Of a stretch of 64,000 bases of DNA, positions 39,926 to 49,935 are shown piece by piece. Both the position numbers and the translations under genes were made by a program. The notes under the pieces are model-generated. The model saw only the letters and a program-made list of their open reading frames with translations. It ran no database searches and was not told where the DNA came from. The DNA is from Coix lacryma-jobi var. lacryma-jobi. Its lineage: Eukaryota; Streptophyta; Magnoliopsida; Poales; Poaceae. The stretch spans positions 171,006,636-171,070,635 of the forward strand of contig CM019823.1 in assembly GCA_009763385.1 (NCBI GenBank). The letters are read 5' to 3'. Numbering within the stretch: position 1 is the first letter of the stretch; each line of letters begins with the position of its first letter.

Positions 39926-40345
39926 AATATATAATACTTTAGTTTAGAAAATGTGACCGGTTTAATTAGTTTTTTTTGAAATAGAGATCATTTAAATCAT
40001 TTGTTTACATAAAAATTAGAAATATATAATACTTTAGTTTAGAAAATGTGACAGTTTAATTAGTTTTTTTGAGGAATAGAGATCATTTAAATCATTTGTT
40101 TACAGAAATTAGAAATATATAATAATTTAGTTTACACAATGTGACCGTTTTAATTAGTATATTTTATTATTTTGGAGAAATAGAGATCAGTTAAATTAGT
40201 TGTTTACAGAAATTAGAAATATATAATACTTTAGTTTACAAAATGTGACCGGTTTAATTAGTATATTTTATTATTTTGGAGAAATAGAGATCAGTTAAAT
40301 TAGTTGTTTACAGAAATTAGAAATATATAATACTTTAGTTTACAA
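39926..40345 (+). repeat. About five tandem copies of a 92-106 bp AT-rich unit
   Basis: The block AAATATATAATACTTTAGTT recurs at about 39926, 40020, 40113, 40219 and 40322, each time followed by ..AATGTGACCGGTTTAATTAG. It ends at a possible splice acceptor (ACGCAG) right before the ATG at 40357, so it may be an intron. Confidence 0.85.
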
Positions 40346-40356
40346 AACGCAGAAGG

Positions 40357-40656
40357 ATGCCTGGTTGGTATGTTGTTTTCGAGGGCACCAAACCAGGTAT
40401 TTACACCAGCTGGGCCGAGTGCAGTCAGTATGTCCTCAAAGTTAAGGGAGCTGTGCATAAAAAGTACAAGTCTTTTGAGGAAGCTTCTGCAGCTCTAGAT
40501 GCTTTTAACTCAAGAATCAACTCAATTCCTACTGCACCTACCCCTACCTTACCTTCCTATCCGGTTGGAGTGGCAGACAGTACATCTTGTTGGACTGTGA
40601 TGTGGGAGAAATGTGCATGTGTTGTTAGTTGCTTTGGTTGTGGCCAAGTGGATTAG
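40357..40656 (+). CDS. RNase H1 N-terminal/viroplasmin-like domain ORF in the CACTA element (99 aa)
   Basis: The first 50 residues, WYVVFEGTKPGIYTSWAECS and KYKSFEEASAALDAF, match the small domain at the N-terminus of eukaryotic RNase H1 (hybrid binding domain), also found in caulimovirus inclusion-body protein. In that family the KPGIYTSW motif and the following Lys contact RNA-DNA hybrids. A Pro/Thr-rich linker follows, then a Cys-rich end (CACVVSCFGCG) and TAG. It lies 171 bp before the transposase ATG in the same direction. It may be a separate small gene, or an exon spliced to the transposase at the acceptor GCAG (40821-40824). No RNase H catalytic domain follows. Confidence 0.75.
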   Translation: MPGWYVVFEGTKPGIYTSWAECSQYVLKVKGAVHKKYKSFEEASAALDAFNSRINSIPTAPTPTLPSYPVGVADSTSCWTVMWEKCACVVSCFGCGQVD

Positions 40657-40827
40657 GCTGCACTGTTATCTTGATGTAATAATTAATTAATTAGACAAGT
40701 TCAACTGCTACTACTTTTATGCCACCAGTGATTCTTACTAAATTTTATGTCAGACATTTTATAATTTTATTTGTTTATAAGAATGAGAGATCGATATAAT
40801 TATGTGATATGTCATATAATGCAGACG

Positions 40828-43800
40828 ATGACACGTCACTGGATGTACAATGTCGATCGTCGCTCAAAAGAGTTCATTGATGGCGTGCATTATTTTTTAA
40901 GAGTGGCCGAGGCAAACAAGCGGAATGGTTTTATGTGCTGCCCATGTGCCCTTTGTAATAATTCGAAGGAATATTCTAGCTCAAGGAGTCTTCACTCACA
41001 CTTGTTCAAGTCGGGTTTCATGCCAAACTATAGTTGTTGGACGAAGCATGGAGAAACTGGGGTTATGATGGAAGAAGGTGAAGAAGAACAATTGGACCCT
41101 GACGATGACATTATTGCTCAATACGGTGACTTTGGTGATACTGCAATGGAGGAAGGTGAAGAAGAGGCAAGTGCAGGAGACACAGTCGCTGAAGATGATG
41201 CTCTTGGTGATGTCATTCGTGATGCACAAAGAGATTTCGAAAGTGATAAGGAGAAGGCTAAGTTTGAATGTATGCTAGAGGATCACAGGAAATTACTATA
41301 TCCGTCTGCTGCAGATGGACAAAAAAAGTTAGGCACAACACTTGAGTTGCTACAATGGAAGGCACAGAATGGTGTATCTGATAAGGCATTTGGACAATTA
41401 TTGAAGATTATAAAACAAAAGATGCTTCCGAAGCCTAACGAATTACCCGCCACTACGTACGAAGCAAAACAAGTGGTCTGTCCTTTGGGTTTAGAAATCC
41501 AGAAGATACATGCATGTCCTAATGACTGCATCCTGTACCGTGGCAAGGAATACGAGAATTTGGACGAATGCCCTGTATGTAACGCGTCACGATATAAGAT
41601 CAGGCGAGATGACCCTGGCGATGTTGAGGGTGAAGAACGTCCCCGGAAGAAAATCCCGGCCAAGGTTATGTGGTACGCTCCTATAATACCACGCCTGAAA
41701 CGTCTGTTCAGAAACAAGGACCATGCAAAGTTGGTGCGATGGCACAAAGAAGACCGTAAGGTAGACAACATGTTGAGACACCCTGCAGATGGGTCCCAGT
41801 GGAGAGCAATAGACAGAGAATTCCCAGAATTAGCAAAAGATGCTAGAAACTTAAGGTTTGGTTTAAGTACGGACGGGATGAATCCTTTTGGGGAACAGAG
41901 CAGTAGTCATAGCACGTGGCCTGTTACTCTATGTATGTACAACCTTCCTCCGTGGTTATGCTTGAAGCGGAAGTTCATTATGATGCCCGTGCTCATCCAA
42001 GGCCCGAGGCAGCCTGGCAACGATATCGATGTCTACCTGAGGCCATTAGTTGAGGAACTCCTACTTTTATGGAGTAAATCAGGTGTACGTGTGTGGGATG
42101 ATTACAAACAGGAACACTTTGACCTGCGAGCATTGTTGTTCGTAACAATCAATGATTGGCCTGCTCTAAGTAATCTTTCAGGACAGTCAAACAAGGGATA
42201 TAATGCATGCACACATTGTTTTGATGACATGGATAGTGTATATTTGAAAAAATGTAGAAAGGTAGTGTATCTTGGGCATCGTCGATTTCTTTCGATGAAT
42301 CACCAGGTTAGAAAGAAAGGCAAGCATTTTAAAGGTGAGACAGACCACCGGAGCAAGCCTCGCAACAGAACTGGGGAAGATGTACTTGAGATGATTAAGG
42401 ATGTGAAAGTAGTCTTTGGAAAGGGGACGGGCAGTGAACCTGTTCCGAAAGACGCTATGGGACACGCACCCATGTGGAAGAAGAAGTCAATATTTTGGGA
42501 GCTACCCTATTGGCATGTACTAGAGGTCCGCCACGCGATCGACGTGATGCACCTGACAAAGAATCTTTGTGTCAACCTTCTAGGATTCATGGGTGTGTAC
42601 GGGAAGTCTAAGGATACACTTGAAGCACGACAAGAGTTGCAGCGCATGAAAGAACGAGACAACCTACATCCAGAGAAGACAGATGATGGACGCCATTACT
42701 TAAGACCTGCTAGCTACACTCTTAGCAATGAAGAGAAGGAAATCATGTTTGAATGCCTAAACAGCATCAAGGTCCCATCTGGATTCTCCTCCAATATAAA
42801 GGGAATAATAAATATGCAAGAGAAGAAATTCCTAAACTTAAAGTCGCATGACTGCCACGTGCTTATGACGCAATTGCTTCCGGTTGCTTTAAGAGGAATT
42901 CTACCTCCACATGTACGTCTTGCCACTGTGAAGCTCTGTGCATTCCTCAATGCAATTTCTCAGAAGGCAATTAATCCACTAGAACTGGCTACTCTACAGA
43001 ATGATGTGGTTCAATGTCTTGTGAGCTTTGAGTTGGTGTTTCCTCCATCCTTCTTTAATATCATGACACACCTCCTAGTTCACCTGGTCAAGGAGATTCA
43101 TATTCTCGGTCCTGTGTTCCTACACAACATGTTCCCCTTTGAGAGGTTCATGGGAGTACTGAAAAAATATGTTCGCCAACGTGCTCGGCCAGAAGGAAGC
43201 ATCGCCAAGGGCTACGGGACAGAGGAGGTCATTGAGTTCTGTGTTGACTTCATTCCTGACCTTGACCCGATTGGTGTTCCTAAATCGCGGCACGAGGGGA
43301 GGCTATGTGGAAAGGGGACACTAGGGAAGAAAACATATATCGGTACGGGGAATGATTATTTCAATAAAGCGCACTACACAGTTCTTCAAAACTCAGCCGT
43401 GGTGGATCCATATATCGATGTACACAAGGAGTTCCTACGATCCCAATTTCCAGAGAAGAATGAAGTTTGGATAACACGTGAGCACATGAATACTTTTAGC
43501 ACTTGGTTGCGAAAGGAATGTCTGGGTAATAACAATATTGATGAGCAACTATATTTGTTGGCTAGGCAACCGTCATGGCACATCCTCACGTACAAAGGGT
43601 ATGAGATCAATGGAAACACATTTTACACCATGACCCAAGATCAAAGGAGCACGAACCAAAACAGTGGTGTTCGCGTAGATGCCACAGACCCATCTGGGAA
43701 GAGGCAAACATATTATGGCCGCATAGAGGAGATTTGGGAACTAGACTACGCACCTGATTTTAAAGTCCCTTTGTTCCGATGCCAATGGGTCAAGGCGACC

Positions 43801-44193
43801 GGAGCCGGAGTAACAGTTGACAAGGAGTATGGAATGACAACAGTGGATCTCAACAATATTGGATACAAAGGTGAACCATTCGTCCTTGCTGCTGATGTGA
43901 CTCAAGTGTTCTACGTGAAAGACATGTCTACAAAACCCAAGAGAGGGAAAAATGATGATAAATTAACCAAAGAGCCAAAACGCCACATAGTTCTTTCAGG
44001 AAAAAGAAACATCGTGGGAATTGAGGACAAGTCAGACATGTCAGAAGATTATGAAAGGGATGACCGAATACCGCCCTTCAGTGTTACCAAAGACCCAAGC
44101 ATCCTGCTAAATGCTGAGGAGACTCCATGGTTACGACATGATCATGACCAAGGAACATACGTCAAGAAAAAGATCACCAGTGTACCCGCTTGA
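40828..44193 (+). CDS. CACTA transposase, TNPD/Tnp2 type, intact 1121 aa
   Basis: A single open frame with domains in the usual order. First is the transposase-associated zinc domain (MTRHWMYNVDRR, then CCPCALCNN and HLFKSGFMPNYSCW, residues about 1-75). An acidic linker follows. Next is the Transposase_21 core with FGLSTDGMNPF (Asp about residue 349), FVTINDWPALSN, GYNACTHCF and HAIDVMHLTKN (Asp about 572). Then come the DUF4218-type region (LPVALRGILP, FPFERFMGVLKKYVRQ) and the DUF4216-type region (YGRIEEIWELDYAP, CQWVK, about 920-1000). I chose the ATG at 40828, which starts the conserved MTRHWMY and follows an acceptor-like GCAG. The frame is open further upstream without an intervening stop. 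No stop or frameshift interrupts it, unlike most transposons here. Confidence 0.93.
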   Translation: MTRHWMYNVDRRSKEFIDGVHYFLRVAEANKRNGFMCCPCALCNNSKEYSSSRSLHSHLFKSGFMPNYSCWTKHGETGVMMEEGEEEQLDPDDDIIAQYGDFGDTAMEEGEEEASAGDTVAEDDALGDVIRDAQRDFESDKEKAKFECMLEDHRKLLYPSAADGQKKLGTTLELLQWKAQNGVSDKAFGQLLKIIKQKMLPKPNELPATTYEAKQVVCPLGLEIQKIHACPNDCILYRGKEYENLDECPVCNASRYKIRRDDPGDVEGEERPRKKIPAKVMWYAPIIPRLKRLFRNKDHAKLVRWHKEDRKVDNMLRHPADGSQWRAIDREFPELAKDARNLRFGLSTDGMNPFGEQSSSHSTWPVTLCMYNLPPWLCLKRKFIMMPVLIQGPRQPGNDIDVYLRPLVEELLLLWSKSGVRVWDDYKQEHFDLRALLFVTINDWPALSNLSGQSNKGYNACTHCFDDMDSVYLKKCRKVVYLGHRRFLSMNHQVRKKGKHFKGETDHRSKPRNRTGEDVLEMIKDVKVVFGKGTGSEPVPKDAMGHAPMWKKKSIFWELPYWHVLEVRHAIDVMHLTKNLCVNLLGFMGVYGKSKDTLEARQELQRMKERDNLHPEKTDDGRHYLRPASYTLSNEEKEIMFECLNSIKVPSGFSSNIKGIINMQEKKFLNLKSHDCHVLMTQLLPVALRGILPPHVRLATVKLCAFLNAISQKAINPLELATLQNDVVQCLVSFELVFPPSFFNIMTHLLVHLVKEIHILGPVFLHNMFPFERFMGVLKKYVRQRARPEGSIAKGYGTEEVIEFCVDFIPDLDPIGVPKSRHEGRLCGKGTLGKKTYIGTGNDYFNKAHYTVLQNSAVVDPYIDVHKEFLRSQFPEKNEVWITREHMNTFSTWLRKECLGNNNIDEQLYLLARQPSWHILTYKGYEINGNTFYTMTQDQRSTNQNSGVRVDATDPSGKRQTYYGRIEEIWELDYAPDFKVPLFRCQWVKATGAGVTVDKEYGMTTVDLNNIGYKGEPFVLAADVTQVFYVKDMSTKPKRGKNDDKLTKEPKRHIVLSGKRNIVGIEDKSDMSEDYERDDRIPPFSVTKDPSILLNAEETPWLRHDHDQGTYVKKKITSVPA

Positions 44194-44925
44194 TATATAT
44201 ATAGTGATGTTTTAACTAATATTATATATTACAGCTAATAATGATTATGCATAGTCATGGTTCGTTGATGTCGTTGTCGAAATGACTTGATTTATTTTTG
44301 GCAAGCATATGAGCCCAACTTGATGCCCCACAAGTGGTGTTAGATTTTTCTGATCATTATTTTAATTATTACATTTTTTCTATGTCGAATGAGATAAAAG
44401 TTGGTAAAAGTTTGGCTCAATTCTGGATTATTTTGTTGGTAGGCCCAATTGAACCTATAATTATTGGGTGCAAGTGTGCGGTAATTCAGTTAAACCGGAA
44501 AAAGTAGCAAACCATCTCCGAAAAAACACAAACTTATTGGTTTCCTCACCCGTGCCAACTTATTTGGACAATAAAAGATAAACAACCCAAAATTTAACGT
44601 TCATATAATACAAAAAATATTTTCCTATCGAGCACCGGTTGTTTCAGATATTTAAATTTAACATTTTATTTTTGCATTAACAAAATATAAATTTTTCTTT
44701 ACATTTATATTTGTTATTATAAGAAAAGAAAAGAATTTATGTTACAAAATTTTCTACTATACAATAAGGTAAAAGGAAACACAAATGTTATTTTTAAGTA
44801 ATTTTATGCCAAATATTGAATTTACTATGCAAATAACAAGTATTACAACATATTAATATACCCAAAACCTAATTCAAAACCCAAAACACAGAAAACCCAA
44901 AAATAAAGGCGGGAGAAGACCCTTT
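44194..44925 (+). other. AT-rich spacer between transposase and internal repeat array
   Basis: No open frame of note. Presumably 3' UTR and intergenic sequence of the CACTA element. Confidence 0.55.
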
Positions 44926-45170
44926 AGTCCCGGGCCGTAGCACCACCCGGGACTGAAGGAACCTTTAGTCCCGGGCCGTAACACCACCCGGGACTAAAAG
45001 TCACCCCCTTTAGTCCCGGGTGGGCTTACGCCCCGGGACTAAAGGTGTTAGTCCCGGGCCGTAATACCACCCGGGACTAAAAGTCACCCCCTTTAGTCCC
45101 GGGTGGGATTACGCCCCGGGACTAAAGGTGTTTTAGTCCCGGGCGGTGCCACGGCCCGGGACTAAAGCCT
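44925..45170 (+). repeat. Internal copy of CACTA subterminal-type repeat array
   Basis: At least eight motifs of the type CTTTAGTCCCGGGCCGTA and CACCCGGGACTAAAAG, in hairpin pairs. They resemble the end arrays but use a CCCGGG core instead of CCCCGGTTGG. They stand directly before a TATA box, as the left-end array does. Confidence 0.9.
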
Positions 45171-45177
45171 CCCCGCC

Positions 45178-45183
45178 TATATA
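45178..45183 (+). promoter_or_regulatory. TATA box of the second (protease) CACTA gene
   Basis: GCCTATATAGGACAC directly after the internal repeat array. A GC-rich leader follows. Confidence 0.6.
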
Positions 45184-46630
45184 GGACACAGTGCCCTCCT
45201 TCCTCAGATCGACGTCAGACGCCCGAGCCGCCGCCTCCCACGCCGCCGCCTCCTCCCTCCGTCGTCCTCCTCGAGCTCTCTCGCCGACGTCCGCCTCCCC
45301 GTCGTCCTCTCCCGCGCCGCCCTCCTCCCTCCGTCGATCTTCGGCCCTCGCCGCGTCTCCTCTCGCGCGGGCGCGCCGCCGCGCGACTCGTCCTCGCCGT
45401 TCGCCGCGCGCGCGCCGCTGCCGTCCTCGCCGTGGTGCTCGCCGGCGCCGTCGTCCTCGTCGTGGTGCTCGCCGTTCGCCGCGTGCCGTCGTCCTCGCCG
45501 TGGTGGTGCTCGCCGGAGTGTGCGTGTGTTGTGTGTGCGTGTGCTCGCCGGCCGGTCTGCTCGCCGTGGTGCTCGCCGGCGCCGTCGTCCTCGTCGTGGT
45601 GCTCGCCGTTCGCCGCGCGCCGTCGTCCTCGCCGTGGTGATGCTCGCCGGTGTGTGCGTGTGTTGTGTGTGCGTGTGCTCGCCGGCCGGTCTGCTCGCCG
45701 TGGTGGTGCTCGCCGGCCGGTCTGCTCGCCGTGTGTGTGTGTGTGCAGTGTATAGAAAAAGAAAAAGAAAAAGAAAAAAGAATGAATCATGTGTTCCTTT
45801 GGACAATTATATATGTTCATAGAAAAATGAATATATATTTATAGAAAATATGTATAGAAAATGTTTTTTACCCTAACAAAATAGTATGTTTTTACACATG
45901 TAGTCCGTCGCCGCCATCCTCACCGCGACTAAAGGTGCCCCGTCGTGACATCCTCGCCATTCGCCGCCGGCCGTTGCTCCCCTTGTGCCGTCGTGTCTCG
46001 TCCTCGCCGTCGTCTCGCGGCCGCTCCGGCCGTGTGCCTCCGTCCTCGCGCTGCCGGTGAGGAGTGCCACCGCGCGTGCGTGTGTGTGTGAAGTGTTTGT
46101 GCGTGTGCGTGTGTAGTGTGTAATTAAAGTGTGTGTGCACTGTGTGTGTAATAGGAAAAGGAAAATAGAAATCCATATGAATTGAAAATAGAAAATAGTT
46201 TTTACCCTAACAAAATATTATGTTTACACACATGTAGATAAAAGAGATTGGTCGCGTTGACCGCGCCGTCCGCCGTCATCCTCACCGTGTGATCCTCACC
46301 GCAACGTGATCTTCGGCGTCGTCTGTTGTCGTCCTCACCGCGACATCATCCTCGCCGTCGTCCGTCGTCGTCCTCTCATCAACGGTGTGTCCTTTGCATG
46401 TGTTAGATGGAGGAGGAATAATCACTTAGATAATTTGGTTTAGATATGTAAACATTTATTTATATCGGTCATATATATGTTTATGAAATAATCACTTGGA
46501 TATGTTTATGGAATAATCACTTGGATATGTTTATAGAATAATCACTTGGATATGACTTTTCGATCATGTCGGTAGTGTTATTTTTACGAATATAGTCTTC
46601 ATGGATATATGTTATTTTTAATGTTGTCAA
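45184..46630 (+). other. Leader region of the second CACTA gene: GC-rich, then AT-rich
   Basis: 45190-45730 is very GC-rich, with a duplication of a ~136 bp unit (GTGGTGCTCGCCGGCGCCGT at about 45432 and 45568, plus a partial third copy). An (AAAAAG)n stretch is at 45758-45780. Open frames here on both strands are low-complexity Arg/Ser/Ala/Val products with no recognisable domain. It could hold untranslated exons or introns. Confidence 0.5.
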
Positions 46631-46636
46631 AACCTA

Positions 46637-46958
46637 CACCCCAAACCCCAAACCCTAAACCCTAAACACTAAACCCTAAACCCTAAACCCTAAAACCCTA
46701 AACCCTAAACCCCAAACCCTAAACCCCAAACCCCTAACCCTAAACACCAACCCCGAAACCCCAAACACGAAACCCCAAACCCTAAACCCCAAACCCTAAA
46801 CCCCAAACCCCTAACCCTAAACACCAATCCCGAAACCCCAAACACGAAACCCTAAACACTAAACCCTCAACCCCAAACCCCTAACCCTAAACACCAAACC
46901 CGAAACCCAAAACACGAAACCCCAAACACTAAACCCCAAACCCTAAACCCCAAACCTG
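46637..46958 (+). repeat. Telomere-like interstitial repeat tract (CCCTAAA and variants)
   Basis: CCCTAAA units, the plant telomere repeat, are near-perfect at 46660-46700 and then decay into AACCCCAA, AACACGAA and AACACCAA variants arranged in longer repeated blocks. The tract sits inside the CACTA element and merges with the Pro-rich start of the protease gene's open frame. Confidence 0.95.
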
Positions 46959-47083
46959 CCCCATCTCCACGGCGGGTTCCAACACCTCCACCGCCAACAA
47001 AGAAGAGGCCTGTCACACAAACAAAGGCGTCAGCCCCACCACCTCCGAAGAAGAAAGCACCTGTGAGAAAATCAGCTCCCAAG

Positions 47084-48915
47084 ATGACAAAACTTGCATA
47101 TGACATGACCGAGGAGGAGACTGACGCTGCAGTGCAAAAAGACTGTAACAAGTTCTTCGAAGCTGCCATTGCTAGTGGTCGAGCAAAGCGAAACCCGGAG
47201 AAGCCGTACCTTTTTGTTCGTCCTGAAAAACTAAGGCAAACTGTGGACGCTCACCAAAAAAAGGTACGTGCTGCCCGTAAGGCTTCGCCAAAATCAGACT
47301 ATGATCGCACACTTAGCAAATCACTTGAGGAGGCCAAGAAGGCAAAGAAGAGAGCAGGAAAGGGTGTCCCACAGCTCGGGGAACAAGAGAAGCAATCAGT
47401 GCCAGATCTAGTTGTTGATAATGAATACGGTACAAACATGGAAATCATACAACGAGCATATGGAGACGTTGATCCTGCGCAACTGCTCGCATTTTTTGAG
47501 GAAACTGGTTTGAATGTGGAAAACATACTCGGAGAAGCAGGCATCAAAAGTGCTCCAGAAGTTGATAAATGGAAGAGGGCATATGTATATGGCCAAAGTC
47601 TATACAACCCAGCGGCCCTGAGGGATCTTGGTACACAGATGCACTTGCTAAATCAGTGGTACCTTACGGCGTGTGGCAGAAAAGCTGATGACTACATTTG
47701 CGTCAGAATTAGAGACCATGATTACTTCCGTGGTGATGACATCATATATGTTCAGTTTAATGAGTTACATCAGCTCTGCCACATGGACGCTCTCGACAAA
47801 TCTCTCGTCAGCTGCTTTTGCCTGTAAGTGATTGTTTCCTTTAATAATCTCACTTTAGCTTATGTATATGTATAAGTAATTATCCTCACACTGCTAGCAA
47901 GCGTTTGTAAACATGTGCAGAAACATGATGAGACAACTAAGGCATAAAAATGACAAGGAGATTGGTTTCATCGATCCATATATCGTCTTCAAGCACCCAA
48001 GCAATACTCACTCGGATGCATGGAAAACTCAAACAGAGAGTAATTTGCGGAGGTTCTTGGTAAACCAAAGGGACAAAAGATATATACTATTCCCCTACAA
48101 CTTTAGGTGAGTTTTGTTATCATATGCACATTTTATTATAGGTTGACATAAAGATATATATATGTGTTGACTATATAAACATAAATGCAGTTTTCACTGG
48201 ATTCTAATGGTGATCGATCTCCACGAGAGTCGTTTGCTAATCTATGACTCTCTGAGAAAACCACAAGAAGATTACCAAGATATGATTAATATTATCCGAG
48301 GGTAATGTGATCTTTAAATATTGATTCTTGCTATAGCTCTTTAACTCTGCAATAGTTAATTAACGTTCCAATTATTGTGAAGGGTTTGGACTTGGTTTGT
48401 TCAGAAACACCGTCCGGATCTGAAAGCGCAACTTCCTGATCCTCTAGTCCTAAATGTAAGTTGTAGAGTACCTCCCTGCCTCTTTACCTTAATTAGCATC
48501 ACTCAGCAGACGCACGCTCAACCGAGAGTACTCTTTTTACATATTGTACAGTGGGTTCTACGGCAGTCACCGGGAAACAATTTATGTGGGTACTATGTTT
48601 GCGAGTTCCTGACGGTGTATGAAAAAAGAACTCCTTTACAGAGTCAGCAAGTACGTAACATGTAAATAAATTTATTTTATTTTTTGTTGCTATTACATAA
48701 ATATTATGTATGTTAATACTTTCTTTTTATTTTAATCCAAATTGAAGGAGACATGGTTGAAGAACCAGGTGATGGATAAGGTCCGCCTCAAAGCAATTCA
48801 AGAGACCATCGCGGGCTTCCTTAATGACCATGTCCTTAAGTCTGGCACCGAGTATTGGTTTAATAAAGACGAACCAATGAAGCCAAACCAAGATGAACAC
48901 TTGTATGACCTCTAA
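47084..48915 (+). CDS. Ulp1/C48-type cysteine protease of the CACTA element, six exons, 458 aa
   Basis: Ulp1-family enzymes cut SUMO or related modifiers from proteins. Exons 47084-47823, 47921-48106, 48191-48301, 48383-48455, 48552-48650 and 48748-48915 all have GT-AG junctions and fit in phase. The catalytic residues are His311 (FHWILMV), Asp328 (LLIYDSL), Gln375 and Cys382 (RQSPGNNLCGYY). The His-Asp spacing of 17 equals that of yeast Ulp1. The N-terminal ~300 residues are Lys-rich and not recognised. The first in-frame ATG I can see is 47084, but the frame is open without a stop from 46856 and encodes a Pro/Lys-rich stretch, so an earlier start or upstream exon is possible. C48 proteases are known passengers of some plant CACTA and MULE elements. 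Confidence 0.88.
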
Positions 48916-49240
48916 GTTAGGAACGGTATTATATTTGTGTGTAAATATCAAGTTAAGCATGCATGATGGATAATGTTGTATATTTTATGTACATATGTGT
49001 GTATAGCTAGCTCTATATTATATATATATATATAGTTTCATATTTCATTTGTGTGTAATTGTAAATTTTATGTGTTTATATATATTTATTAGCAGCGAAG
49101 AATAATACGTGTATTTGAAACTGGCCTAATATAATAGAATATATTAGCAGCGAAGAATACGTATTAGAAAACCTAATGTAATTGTAAAACCAAAAACAAT
49201 AACCAATTGAAAAGAACAGAAAAAGAAAAAAGAAAAAAGC

Positions 49241-49536
49241 AGATGGATCTTTAGCCCCGGTTGGTAACACCAACCGGGACTAAAGAGGCCAGCCACGGTG
49301 GCCCGGCTGGAGGCCCCTTTAGTCCCGGTTGGTGTTACCAACCGGGGCTAAAGGTGCCTCCAGCCGGGCCCCCGTGGCTGGCCTCTTTAGTCCCGGTTGG
49401 TGTTACCAACCGGGGCTAAAGGTCCCTCCATTAGCCCCGGGCCATGGAACCGGGGCTAAAGGTCGGGGCTTTAGTCCCGATTCCTTAGCCCCGGCTCCAT
49501 GTCCGGGGCTAAAGGCCAAAATGGCCCGGGGCAATA
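49241..49536 (+). repeat. Right subterminal repeat array of the CACTA element
   Basis: Paired CTTTAGTCCCGGTTGG / CCAACCGGGGCTAAAG motifs, including one GTTGGTGTTACCAAC hairpin repeated twice with GGCCAGCC..GGCTGGCC flanks. Confidence 0.9.
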
Positions 49537-49555
49537 GGCCTGTTCTGTACTAGTG
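49537..49555 (-). repeat. Right terminal inverted repeat of the CACTA element
   Basis: Complement reads CACTAGTACAGAACAGGCC. It matches the left end at 17 of 19 positions. Confidence 0.92.
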
Positions 49556-49935
49556 TATCGTTGCCGGAGAAGAAGACGGTGGTGCTGGTGTTCAATTTAA
49601 TCCAAGATTAGATTCGAAGCCAATAAATCCAGCAGCTCGATCGTTTGATATATGTAATCCGATGCATAAAAGCTTTTTGATTTCTCGATTGATCAAATTA
49701 AGCCATCATATCAAAGGCTTGATTGGTCCGATCCTTACATATATATATGTACACGTACACTGGATCAAAAATAAAAACTTCCATAGAATAGAAGCTCTGT
49801 GAAGACAGACCCACGGCGGTCTAGGTAGCTATAGTCAAGAACCGCCGGTAGCAGTAGCAGTGGTGTAGGCAAGCAGCGCCGCCGCCATGGCCCCGGCCGG
49901 CTCGCAGCGCGATCGATCGATCATGCATATCATCA

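Larger units (their letters stand above)
39112..49555 (+). mobile_element. CACTA (En/Spm) transposon, about 10.4 kb, apparently complete
   Basis: The left end reads CACTACTAGAGAACAGGCC and the right end, on the complement, CACTAGTACAGAACAGGCC, so 17 of 19 bases match. TATC stands directly outside both ends, containing the expected 3-bp duplication. Both ends carry dense arrays of TTTAGYCCCGG inverted motifs, typical CACTA subterminal repeats. Inside, all on the plus strand, are an RNase H1-N/viroplasmin-like ORF, an uninterrupted TNPD transposase and a Ulp1-type protease gene with intact catalytic residues. These features make it a candidate autonomous element. Confidence 0.93.

Noticed and set aside
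45191..45822. Open frames of Arg/Ala/Val/Cys-rich product before the CACTA protease gene
   Set aside because: Overlapping frames on both strands, produced by GC-rich tandem duplication. No domain and no clear start context.
46637..46958. Chromosome end or assembled telomere
   Set aside because: The tract is short, degenerate after the first ~60 bp, and flanked on both sides by genes of one CACTA element with intact ends.
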